From: Nitrospira sp. CG24B
Lineage (GTDB): Bacteria > Nitrospirota > Nitrospiria > Nitrospirales > Nitrospiraceae
Assembly (NCBI GenBank): GCA_002869845.2
Contig: NEWS02000004.1
Location: 110,347 to 174,346, forward strand
Length of the DNA stretch: 64,000 bases
Direction: 5' to 3'
Positions 16,939-25,022 of this stretch are shown one piece after another (position 1 is the stretch's first letter; every line of letters begins with the position of its first letter). A program made the position numbers and the translations under genes. The notes beneath the pieces are model-generated. The model saw only the letters and a list, made by a program, of their open reading frames with translations, had not been told where the DNA came from and did not search any database.

Positions 16939-17286
16939 ATGGGTTCGAAGATCTATGTCGGTGGGTTGCCCTATTCGGCGACCGAGCAGCAATTGAGTGA
17001 CTTATTCGCAGCCCATGGCGCAGTGGCCTCGGCGCGGATCATTACGGATAAGTTCACCGGCCAATCCCGTGGGTTCGGCTTTGTGGAGATGTCCGCAGAC
17101 GCTGAAGCCCAAGCTGCTATCACGGCTCTCAACGGGTCAGAGATGGGTGGTCGGACTTTAACAGTCAATGAAGCACGTCCGCAGGAACCGCGCACTGGCG
17201 GCGGTGGTGGGGGACGTGGTGGATTCGGTGGAGGCGGTGGTCGGAGCGGCAGCGGTGGTGGTGGTGGAAAGCGCGATCGCTGGTAA
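16939..17286 (+). CDS. RRM-type RNA-binding protein with glycine-rich tail
   Basis: A 115-residue protein with one RNA-recognition motif: RNP2 IYVGGL near residue 5 and RNP1 RGFGFVEM near 47. A Gly-rich basic tail from about residue 87 ends in KRDRW. It resembles cyanobacterial-type and other bacterial cold- or stress-linked RRM proteins that bind single-stranded RNA. The track ORF begins at 16783, but AAAGGAGG sits 8 bases before ATG 16939, which is clearly the start. It is monocistronic, with its own terminator. Confidence 0.92.
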   Translation: MGSKIYVGGLPYSATEQQLSDLFAAHGAVASARIITDKFTGQSRGFGFVEMSADAEAQAAITALNGSEMGGRTLTVNEARPQEPRTGGGGGGRGGFGGGGGRSGSGGGGGKRDRW

Positions 17287-17319
17287 TCCAATAGCTTAGA
17301 ATGCAGGATGATGGAGGGA

Positions 17320-17354
17320 GGGGGTGCCACGAATATGGCACCCCCTCTTTTTTT
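17320..17354 (+). terminator. Intrinsic terminator after the RRM gene
   Basis: GGGGGTGCC (17320-17328) pairs perfectly with GGCACCCCC (17337-17345) around an 8-base loop and is followed by TCTTTTTTT. This is a textbook Rho-independent terminator on the plus strand. Confidence 0.93.
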
Positions 17355-17426
17355 GTGAACTGAACGGGCGGATAATAAAGTGTCGTAGGGAAAGGGCGTA
17401 CTTCATCACTGGAAGTGTGACTAAGT

Positions 17427-18089
17427 ATGAATATTGTCCACTCACCAATTGCACCGGCTGATCTGGCATCCGTTTCATTGCAGGGAAGTCCGGTGCTTGT
17501 TGTAGAAAACTTTTGGTTGCCGGACGAGCGCCAGTTCTTTCGGGAAAAGATGAAGCAGGCGCCCTGGAAAAGCCTTTCGGATCTGCCACATGTTCGGGCA
17601 GACTTTCCGAATTCGGGTAACTGGGCCAAAGCTGAAATCGGCACAGAGGAGGGGCAGCGATTTCTGTCGCGGCTACAGCTTCCTTGTATTCGAGATCATA
17701 TCGAGTCGTTCCCGAATATCATCGGGCGTCATGTAGGATTCAACTACTATTCCTATTCCGCCGGAGACTGTCTATTGACGCATGACGATACGGATCAAGG
17801 TCGGCTCGTAGAAGGCCGCCGAGCGCCAAAGCGCCGGATCGCTGTCGTCACCTACGTTCATGAAGAGTGGCAGCCCGATTGGGGAGGGGAGTTGATCATC
17901 TATGAGCGACGAGCAGATTGTGCCGGGGGGCCTATCAATCTTATGCCGACACACTGTATTGAACCTCGCCCTGGATCATTGATCATGTTTACGGTTCCTC
18001 GATTCCATCGAGTGTGCCGCGTGGACCCTACAGCTGGTGAGCACCGGCGGTTATCGATTGCCGGATGGTTCATGACGGAGCATAGCTAG
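17427..18089 (+). CDS. 2OG-Fe(II) oxygenase family protein
   Basis: A 220-residue soluble protein. The double-stranded beta-helix metal triad is visible as H-x-D in LTHDDTDQ (near residue 117) and the distal H in PRFHRVCRV (near 194), with a downstream arginine in HRRLSIAGWF suited to 2-oxoglutarate. YVHEEWQPDWGGEL is typical of prolyl-4-hydroxylase-like members. The substrate is unknown and may be a protein side chain or a small molecule. It stands alone between the RRM gene and a minus-strand receiver gene. Confidence 0.82.
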   Translation: MNIVHSPIAPADLASVSLQGSPVLVVENFWLPDERQFFREKMKQAPWKSLSDLPHVRADFPNSGNWAKAEIGTEEGQRFLSRLQLPCIRDHIESFPNIIGRHVGFNYYSYSAGDCLLTHDDTDQGRLVEGRRAPKRRIAVVTYVHEEWQPDWGGELIIYERRADCAGGPINLMPTHCIEPRPGSLIMFTVPRFHRVCRVDPTAGEHRRLSIAGWFMTEHS

Positions 18090-18179
18090 GATACAAGAGG
18101 GTCGAGGGTAATCCGTGGATGGGGGAGAGCCCAACCATTTTTGGTGAACCATCGCCCCACTTGCCATCTCTTCAGGCGT

Positions 18180-18686
18180 TCAACCAAACCAGTTGGTATC
18201 GTTGGCTGCACGTGGCTGATCTTCTACTCCAAGGGTTGGTGCTGGCTGTGTGAGTACGTTGCGCACGAGGGCGATCAGGCGCTCACGCTCGAACGGCTTG
18301 GCTAAAAATGGGAGTGTCCCTCGCTTGATCCCATGACTGGTAAGTTCTTTATCCGGATTCCCCGACATCAGAATAATGCGGAGGCCTTTCCTCATCAGGG
18401 TTGCGCGAACTGCCAGTTCATGACCGTTGACGTGCGGAAATTGATTGGAGGTCGAGGCAAGTTGAAAGCCTGGTGGGGGTAACACAAGATCGGTGAGGAG
18501 GAGATCAATCGGACCTTCGTGGTGGGTACAAATCTGGAGCGCCTCCGAGCCGCCGTTGGCCCCTAGTACCGTAAGCCCCGCGCCTTCCAGCAGCGTTCTG
18601 CACAGTGTGACGATCGACGATTCGTCGTCGACGACCAAGATGGTTGCCGAACCATTTGATGACGGGGTGCCTCGTTGACCTTCCAT
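18180..18686 (-). CDS. Stand-alone response-regulator receiver protein
   Basis: A 168-residue single-domain receiver. Acidic residues lie at ILVVDDESS, the phospho-acceptor is LLLTD66 and the conserved lysine is FLAKPF (K130). Where related proteins read DLVLPxMNG, about 14 residues (PPGFQLASTSNQFP) are inserted between the D66 loop and NGHELA. There is no output domain, so it would act by protein-protein contact. No kinase gene is adjacent. The short C-terminal tail looks disordered. Confidence 0.85.
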   Translation of the reverse strand: MEGQRGTPSSNGSATILVVDDESSIVTLCRTLLEGAGLTVLGANGGSEALQICTHHEGPIDLLLTDLVLPPPGFQLASTSNQFPHVNGHELAVRATLMRKGLRIILMSGNPDKELTSHGIKRGTLPFLAKPFERERLIALVRNVLTQPAPTLGVEDQPRAANDTNWFG

Positions 18687-18767
18687 AAGTTCTTCTACCC
18701 CATCATAGTGCTGAACCCTTCGCTCGGCGAGGGAAACCCCATTTGTTGCACGTAATCTGGCGTAAGG

Positions 18768-20243
18768 TCAGGACGGAGGTGTTACAGAAGCTGGTTCCCA
18801 TCCTCCGCCCAGCGCCTTGAACAGGCTGACCATCTCGGTGAGGCGGACTCTTTCGGTGAAGACCAGTTGGTTTTCAGCGGTTAAGACTGCCCGTTGCGCA
18901 TCCAGCACATCCAAGTAATTGACCATCCCTTTGCGATAGCGGATCTGAGCCAATCGCACAGCCTCCTGCGCTGCGGTCAGTTGTGCTCGTTGATGGGTGA
19001 GTTGCTCGCCTCGTGCGTGTACAGAAACCAGCAGATCAGCAACTTCTCTGAAGGCCTGTAGGATGGTCTGCCGGTAGCTCTCCAGCAACTGCCGGTATTG
19101 GGACTCGGCCTGATCAAGACGTGCTAGGTTGGCCCCTCCCTGGAAGATGGGCAAGGTGACCGATGGGCCGATACTGTAGTTGAAGCTGTTGCCGGTAAAC
19201 CACTTGGCGAAGTCCGTGCTTTGAAGCCCACCTTGCCCAGTAATCATGAGAGCCGGGAAGAAGTAGGCGCGGGCTTGACCGATGCGGGCATTGGACGCGA
19301 TAAGTGTAGCTTCTGCTTGGAGAATGTCCGGGCGCCGCTCAAGAAGCTGAGAGGGAAGTCCCACTGGAATGTCTGGTTGAGCGATGACGGCACGAAGAGG
19401 TGTGCGCGAGAGGTCGAGCGACCCGGGCGCCATTCCGGTCAAGACTTCAACTCTGTGCGATTCGATGGCCCGTAATCTTGTCAGGCCCGGGATAAGACCG
19501 GCTGCTTCGGCTACGAGTACTTCGGTCCGTTTGACGTCAAGGTCTGAGGCTAGCCCAACTCCCGCACGTTTTTGGATGATATCGAGAGATTCTTGCCGGA
19601 CAGCAAGGGTGCGTGTGGCAATATCAAACTGCTCATCCAGCTCTCTGATGCGAAAGTAAGACTGCCCCACTTCGCTAATGAGCGAGAGCGCAACGGCACG
19701 GGCGTCTTCTTCGATCGCTTTGGTCTCTGCCTGCGCGGCTTCGCGGCCGCGTCGGATACGGCCCCAGAAGTCAATTTCCCAACGAAGGTCCATCGCGCCG
19801 TTCCAGAGATCGAAGGTCGTTCCTGGCGTTGCGAAAATCGATGGACCTGGACGCTGGCCCGTCGCCAATCCCAGCCCTGCTAAGGTGTTCTCAGATACCG
19901 CGATGTTGGTGTAAGAACTGGAGAGGTTCAAATGGGGGAAGAGGCCAGCCGTGGCGGACATCACAGAGGCCCGGCCCTCTACGATTCGAGCGACTGCGCG
20001 TTTCACGTCGTGGTTCTGCTGCAGAGCCCGTTCGATTAGTTCCGAGAGTTCGTCATTCTGAAACGTCTTCCACCAGGTAGCCTCTGGCCCACGATCGGAT
20101 GACACTGTGGCGGCGATGGGAGCGAGTCGGGACCAGCTGTCCGGTATCTCTGTCTGGGGGCGCTGGTAGTCGTTCCCTTGTACGCAAGCACCCAGGGCTA
20201 ACGTCGCAACGATGATTCCAAGAGTGGATGTCGTGCGGCTCAC
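18768..20243 (-). CDS. Outer-membrane efflux lipoprotein, NodT/TolC type
   Basis: A 491-residue outer-membrane factor with lipobox LALGAC. Two long alpha-helical repeats are typical of TolC/OprM proteins: the first around the AVARIVEGRASVMSA segment, the second around the YRQLLESYRQTILQAFREVADLL segment (quoted in part here). It forms the exit duct for the adaptor and ABC proteins encoded just upstream, and its start overlaps the HlyD-type gene by four bases. Its stop lies about 80 bases from the receiver gene. Confidence 0.9.
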   Translation of the reverse strand: MSRTTSTLGIIVATLALGACVQGNDYQRPQTEIPDSWSRLAPIAATVSSDRGPEATWWKTFQNDELSELIERALQQNHDVKRAVARIVEGRASVMSATAGLFPHLNLSSSYTNIAVSENTLAGLGLATGQRPGPSIFATPGTTFDLWNGAMDLRWEIDFWGRIRRGREAAQAETKAIEEDARAVALSLISEVGQSYFRIRELDEQFDIATRTLAVRQESLDIIQKRAGVGLASDLDVKRTEVLVAEAAGLIPGLTRLRAIESHRVEVLTGMAPGSLDLSRTPLRAVIAQPDIPVGLPSQLLERRPDILQAEATLIASNARIGQARAYFFPALMITGQGGLQSTDFAKWFTGNSFNYSIGPSVTLPIFQGGANLARLDQAESQYRQLLESYRQTILQAFREVADLLVSVHARGEQLTHQRAQLTAAQEAVRLAQIRYRKGMVNYLDVLDAQRAVLTAENQLVFTERVRLTEMVSLFKALGGGWEPASVTPPS

Positions 20244-21229
20244 GACGGCTGCTCCATGGGGACAACGGGAGAAGGTGGTGTTCCACCAGGCGTGCTTGAG
20301 GGCTGCCGTTCAATGAACACATCGACCTGTTGACCTGCGTACACAGGGAACGACGGACGCTTGAATCGATAGATAATTTGCAGAACCCTCGTGTCGACTC
20401 GCTCGGTGTTTTCTCCCGTCAACGACTTCTTTGGGATGACATAGGGTTCAATACGGACGAAGGTCAGTGGGATTTTCTCACTTCCTAAAGACTTGATCGA
20501 GGCTACGGCGCGCGCTTGCGGAGGGACGAGTGGGGCGTTCACTTCATCGACATCTGCACGGATTTGCAGGTGCTCTGTCTCACCCAACAACATCAGCGGC
20601 TCATTTGGTCCGAGGGTCGCGTATTCGCCGGCTCTGATGTTGACTTGCAAGATAGTTCCGTTTCGTGGCGCACGCACAGTCAGGCGCTCGAGCAGGATGG
20701 TGACTTCATCTCGCTGAGCCTTGGCCTGTTTGTGACTCGCATGAAGCCGCTGGTCGCCACGTTTGGCCATCTCAAGTGCGTACCAGGTACGTTTGAGCTC
20801 ATCCTCGCTCACGGCTCGCTCATCGTGGACTGATTGGAGACGCTGTAATTGGGTTTCAAGATCACCAATCTTGTATTTTTGCTCATCGATCTGCGCCTGG
20901 AGAGGGGCAATGGCAGCTTCACGGGTGAGAAGTTGTGCCCGCAGTTCTCGATCATCCAGTTGGAATAACGGAGCTTGTTCCGTAACCCGGTCGCCGACTT
21001 TTACCAACACCTTGAGAACCAATCCGGCGACCGGGGGCGCAACGCGGACGTTTTCGTTCACCGCTTCAATGATACCGGATGCGGCTATGACTTGTTCGTA
21101 CGGCGAACGTGGTGGCTCTGAGATGGGAGTCGGCATCGAGTCTTTCTTATTCGCGCCTGTTAAGACCCAGGCGGCAAACCCTACCCCGGCTACAGCCAGC
21201 CAGACGCTCATTCGTTTCATGACGATCAT
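20240..21229 (-). CDS. HlyD-family periplasmic adaptor protein
   Basis: A 329-residue membrane-fusion protein. An N-terminal anchor (VWLAVAGVGFAAWVL) is followed by a lipoyl-like half (VLKVLVKVGDRVTEQAPLF), a coiled-coil hairpin around residues 105-180, and the second lipoyl half (GTILQVNIRAGEYATLG). It links the inner-membrane ABC permease to the TolC-type channel. It overlaps both neighbours by four bases, so the three are translationally coupled. Closest in style to DevB-type adaptors. Confidence 0.88.
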   Translation of the reverse strand: MIVMKRMSVWLAVAGVGFAAWVLTGANKKDSMPTPISEPPRSPYEQVIAASGIIEAVNENVRVAPPVAGLVLKVLVKVGDRVTEQAPLFQLDDRELRAQLLTREAAIAPLQAQIDEQKYKIGDLETQLQRLQSVHDERAVSEDELKRTWYALEMAKRGDQRLHASHKQAKAQRDEVTILLERLTVRAPRNGTILQVNIRAGEYATLGPNEPLMLLGETEHLQIRADVDEVNAPLVPPQARAVASIKSLGSEKIPLTFVRIEPYVIPKKSLTGENTERVDTRVLQIIYRFKRPSFPVYAGQQVDVFIERQPSSTPGGTPPSPVVPMEQPS

Positions 21230-21945
21230 GCCGTTCCTTCCTGTGAGATCTGTTCAATATTGACGATGCGTCCATCCGTGAGATTGGCCATGCGATCGCC
21301 GAAATGGAAGATGCGGCTGTCGTGTGTGACCACGATGACACAGCGGTCCGGTGAACGTCCCACCTCTCGAAGCAGCTCCATGATCTTTTGCCCGTTTGGC
21401 CCGTCCAAGGCTGCCGTTGGTTCATCGCAGATGAGCAGGCGTGGTTCATTGACCAGGGCCCTGGCAATCGCGACACGCTGCTGCTGACCACCGGAGAGAT
21501 TCTTGGGGAGAAATTCCGTTCGATCAGCGAGGCCGACACGATTCAACATGACTCGTGCCCGTCGCAAGGCCTCGGCACGTCCGACCTTTTGGATCAGAAG
21601 AGGGACGGCGACGTTCTCAGCTGCAGTGAGCGCAGGCAGAAGATTGAATTGCTGGTAAATAAATCCCATCGTTTGGCCGCGGAACCGAGTACGTTTGTTG
21701 GCTGGCAACGCACTCAGTGGGACACCGAGCACATCAATGTTGCCTTCATTGATGTCAAGAATACCGGCGATGGCCGACAGCAGTGTCGTCTTCCCACCCC
21801 CTGATTCGCCCACGAGCAACAGCAACTCGCCTAGATAAATATCAAGGTCGATGCCTTTCAGCACCGTAATCTGCGTATCGCCGGAACCAAACGACTTGAC
21901 GATACCGCGGGCGCGTACGGCCGCTGGTTGTGAGTTGTCGTTCAT
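21226..21945 (-). CDS. ABC transporter ATP-binding protein, DevA/MacB/LolD type
   Basis: A 239-residue ATPase with Walker A GESGGGKTTL, signature NLSGGQQQRVAIARAL and Walker B LLICDEPTAALD. The sequence class is that of the MacB/LolD/DevA family, which drives mechanotransmission through FtsX-type permeases rather than bulk transport across the inner membrane. It lies five bases after the permease stop and overlaps the adaptor gene. Confidence 0.92.
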   Translation of the reverse strand: MNDNSQPAAVRARGIVKSFGSGDTQITVLKGIDLDIYLGELLLLVGESGGGKTTLLSAIAGILDINEGNIDVLGVPLSALPANKRTRFRGQTMGFIYQQFNLLPALTAAENVAVPLLIQKVGRAEALRRARVMLNRVGLADRTEFLPKNLSGGQQQRVAIARALVNEPRLLICDEPTAALDGPNGQKIMELLREVGRSPDRCVIVVTHDSRIFHFGDRMANLTDGRIVNIEQISQEGTA

Positions 21946-21950
21946 ATTCC

Positions 21951-23081
21951 TTACCGAAAGACGATCGCCGGTTCTAGCCGTGCGAGTTTGATAATGCTGA
22001 CTGATGCGGACACAAGGCAGATCGCGAGTAAGGCGACGAGGACCAGGAGGAGTAATTGCCAGGTCTCAGCAAACGGCAAGTTGCCACCTCGCGCCGTTAA
22101 GAATCCAAAGACCGTCGCAAACCCGATGCCGATGCCATAGCCGGTGAGTCCGACGGTGAAGGCCTGGAGCAGAATCATGCGTGACAGAGTGAAGCTTGAG
22201 GCTCCCATAGCCTTCAGCGCGCCAAACTGTCGAAGGTTTTCGATGGTGAACAGATAGAACGTTTGTCCCGCAATGGCCATTCCAACGATGAATCCGAGCA
22301 GAATTGTCGTGCCGAAGTTGATACCAATCCCAGTGTTTACGAGGACCCACATGTACGTCTTGAACCCAAAGTCTTCCTGGGTGAATGCCCCTAGGCCTGT
22401 CTGTGTGCGGATGCGCTGAACTACGTCTTCAACTGGAACACCGTCCTTGTGTTTTGCCAGGACGTAGGACAGTATTCGGCGTTCATGCGGTACGTAGCGC
22501 ATCGCACGTTCGTAGGTCGTGTACACCACAGGGATATTTGTGAAACTTTTTTGAGTTTTCGCAATGGCCACGACGCGGGCCAGTTTGTCGTTCAATTCAA
22601 AGATGGTGCCGACCCTAACAACGGTCGGGCCTCCCATTCGTTCCACGGCCCATTGGTCCAACACGACGGCGTCAGGCTGCAAGATATCTTCGAACCGGCC
22701 TTCTAGAACTTCAGCGGGACGTCCGATCAGTGTTGCCGATTCGAGTCCGGTTAACGTGATCTGATGATACTCTCCGGTGGCCAGGCGGGCTCGGAGGAGT
22801 CCTTTGTACAAGGGCACGGCCCATTCCACCCCATCCACGCTTCTGACTCGATCCACCGCTGTGTCGGCAAGCGGCTTCACCTCATCCACTTGTGCAATGC
22901 CCGGATCTGTGACCCAGATTGGAACATTGAGGTTGGTGATGCTGGCTTGAGACCACATCATGAGACCCCAGAAAATAGAGCCCTGCTGCACGATCAGCAT
23001 GACGGCGAAGGTCAACCCACAGAGCAACATGAGATATTTGGCACGATCGCCGAACAGCATTTTGAGCGCGACATAATTCAC
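21951..23081 (-). CDS. ABC transporter permease, DevC/FtsX type
   Basis: A 376-residue permease with one N-terminal helix, a large periplasmic domain (about 45-240) and three C-terminal helices, the FtsX/MacB topology. The track opens at 23183, but I start at GTG 23081 (NYVALKMLFGDRAKYL) because GGAGA lies about 7 bases upstream and homologues begin with this motif. First gene of the four-gene export operon. The cargo is unknown; glycolipid, peptide or drug are all possible for this class. Confidence 0.85.
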   Translation of the reverse strand: MNYVALKMLFGDRAKYLMLLCGLTFAVMLIVQQGSIFWGLMMWSQASITNLNVPIWVTDPGIAQVDEVKPLADTAVDRVRSVDGVEWAVPLYKGLLRARLATGEYHQITLTGLESATLIGRPAEVLEGRFEDILQPDAVVLDQWAVERMGGPTVVRVGTIFELNDKLARVVAIAKTQKSFTNIPVVYTTYERAMRYVPHERRILSYVLAKHKDGVPVEDVVQRIRTQTGLGAFTQEDFGFKTYMWVLVNTGIGINFGTTILLGFIVGMAIAGQTFYLFTIENLRQFGALKAMGASSFTLSRMILLQAFTVGLTGYGIGIGFATVFGFLTARGGNLPFAETWQLLLLVLVALLAICLVSASVSIIKLARLEPAIVFR

Positions 23082-23270
23082 CGTATGGTCTCCAACTCGT
23101 GATGATGAAGTGGAAAACTCCAATCCAATGGAGCTGAAGCAATCGTACCTGATCATAGTAATAAAAAAATAGGCGCCGATCATGGCAGCAGTGCTACGGC
23201 ACCACAGTGTGCATGGGTTAAGGTTGTAGTATCAGAACTGAAGAGTGCGAAATTGGCGAGGATTGAGCAG

Positions 23271-24698
23271 TTACTCCTGGCTCTTTCGACTTTTGAGTAA
23301 TTCAAGTCTGGTCTTGTCGAGACTGATGTGCAGTGATTTCTCCTGGGTGACGATGACCGCGCCTGGCGCCTGCCCCTTCGCTTTCTTGACCCACTTGCGC
23401 CGCGTATAGATGACCTCGCCTTTGCCGCTTTTCTTGAGGTCACTATAGAGAAGTGCCAGCATGGCAGCGTCACGGAGAGTTTCCGGTGGGGGATCGATTC
23501 CTTTGCCCAGTCGTACGACGACGTGAGACCCTGGCGTCCCGCGAGCATGCAGCCAGAGATCGTCGCTCTTGGCCAGACCAAACGTCAGCTCGTCATTCTC
23601 TCGAGCGTTGCGTCCGACAAAGATCGGCATCCCGTCAATCGAGGTAAACCGGCGGAACGGGCCATGGCGCTGATCAGTGGCGCGAAGTTCCTTGCGGACG
23701 GCTATGTTCAGACGTGCGGGAGGTACGGCGGGTGGGGTCCAGCTTCCTTGCTCGATGTGCGTGAGCTCCTGGCGCAGCTTCTCGAGCCCGTGTTCGGCTC
23801 GCTCGATACGCGGCTTGAGTTCACGCTCAGCGGCAAGATATTTGCGGTGTTTTCGAAAGTAGTCGTCCATATTGCCCTGGGCTGATTTTATCGGGTCGAG
23901 CGGAATCGTGATGGTGGGGAGCCGGTCATCGAAGTAATCTGTCATCTCCATATGATCGGCTCCCTTCGTGATCGCACTGAGATTGGCCTTGATCAATTCT
24001 CCATATCGGGCATAGTCGTGATAGGCGGTAGCTCGTGAGAGGTCGTTCCGCCAGGCCGCAATGAGTCGCTGCTCTTTCTTGAGGGTTTTCTTGAGGACGC
24101 GCAGACGGTCTTCTTGTATCCGGTCGACGGCTCGTGAGGTCTCCTGTTTACGGTAATGCGCATCGATGGCTTCTGAAACAGGGAGCATGCCTCCGCTCGT
24201 ACGTGCGAAACGGCTGGGCACCGTATCGCGGGAGGCGTTGCGTTGAGGTGGCGGGGCATAGGCCTGTCCGGCGCGCGGGTGTTGACGGGAGAGCGCTCTC
24301 AGTACGCGGCGTTCCGCATCAAGGACCAGGATGTTTGCCTTGTTGCCGGTCAATTCGCACACGAGGCTGCGCACTCCTTCTTTCCCGGTCATCTCTAGTT
24401 CAACGATACGGTCATTCCCAATCTGACGAATATCGTCGATCCTCGCTCCTTGGACATGGGCTCTGAGAAACTGGCAGAACGGTGGAGGTGTTGGAGGATT
24501 GACCGGCGAGTGGGTAGTGAGGTGCACACGAGCCGTGTCTGGGTAACAGGAGATCAACAGTCGATGGGTCTGTCCCGGTACGCGCACGTCCAGCACCACG
24601 GTATGGTCTGTGGGCTGCTGAATCTTCTGAATCCAGCCACCACGAAGGAGAGGGGAAATCTCCGTCAGTACCTCTGTCACATCCGATACGGTTAACAT
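23271..24698 (-). CDS. rqcH: NFACT-family protein, RqcH-like ribosome quality-control factor
   Basis: A 475-residue protein with an NFACT-N domain at the N-terminus, a coiled-coil region around 200-320 and an NFACT-R domain (FVGRNARENDELTF, DLWLHARGTPGSHVVVRLGKG) at the C-terminus. In B. subtilis RqcH this architecture binds obstructed 50S subunits and adds C-terminal alanine tails. The Asp-Arg pair needed for tRNA recruitment there is present here as NDRIVE (D96-R97). It is shorter than the usual ~560 residues, so the HhH or linker part may be reduced. It is divergent from the HExxH protein gene. Confidence 0.85.
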   Translation of the reverse strand: MLTVSDVTEVLTEISPLLRGGWIQKIQQPTDHTVVLDVRVPGQTHRLLISCYPDTARVHLTTHSPVNPPTPPPFCQFLRAHVQGARIDDIRQIGNDRIVELEMTGKEGVRSLVCELTGNKANILVLDAERRVLRALSRQHPRAGQAYAPPPQRNASRDTVPSRFARTSGGMLPVSEAIDAHYRKQETSRAVDRIQEDRLRVLKKTLKKEQRLIAAWRNDLSRATAYHDYARYGELIKANLSAITKGADHMEMTDYFDDRLPTITIPLDPIKSAQGNMDDYFRKHRKYLAAERELKPRIERAEHGLEKLRQELTHIEQGSWTPPAVPPARLNIAVRKELRATDQRHGPFRRFTSIDGMPIFVGRNARENDELTFGLAKSDDLWLHARGTPGSHVVVRLGKGIDPPPETLRDAAMLALLYSDLKKSGKGEVIYTRRKWVKKAKGQAPGAVIVTQEKSLHISLDKTRLELLKSRKSQE

Positions 24699-25022
24699 GA
24701 GGAGTCCATCCCATCGTCGGCCTGTCGGCTCACCGCGCCTCGATTGTGTCTCGTGAGAACAATCTGGTCACATCCTGTGTGCACTTCTTCCGTTCGCACT
24801 GTACGATCTGCCATAAAAACCCGCAAGAGTGCCAGTAAGGTTTCTGGCATCATCACAAACCGTTCGGCTATTCTCGCAACCTCCCCAGGCGGCGTAGAGG
24901 CCAGAAGAAACGGTTGGGCTGCACCGCCACTGCAGCGTGGCATCGCTGTCTGGCCTCTCGCTTGCGCTCACTCTCCCGCTACGCTAGAGTTCCTCCAGCA
25001 TCTCTTGGATACTCACTCCACC

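Noticed and set aside
24692-24943. 83-aa minus-strand ORF just before rqcH
   Set aside because: Composition is fairly protein-like, but it overlaps the rqcH start region, has no domain, and competes with the 5' part of the HExxH frame; neither can be proven.
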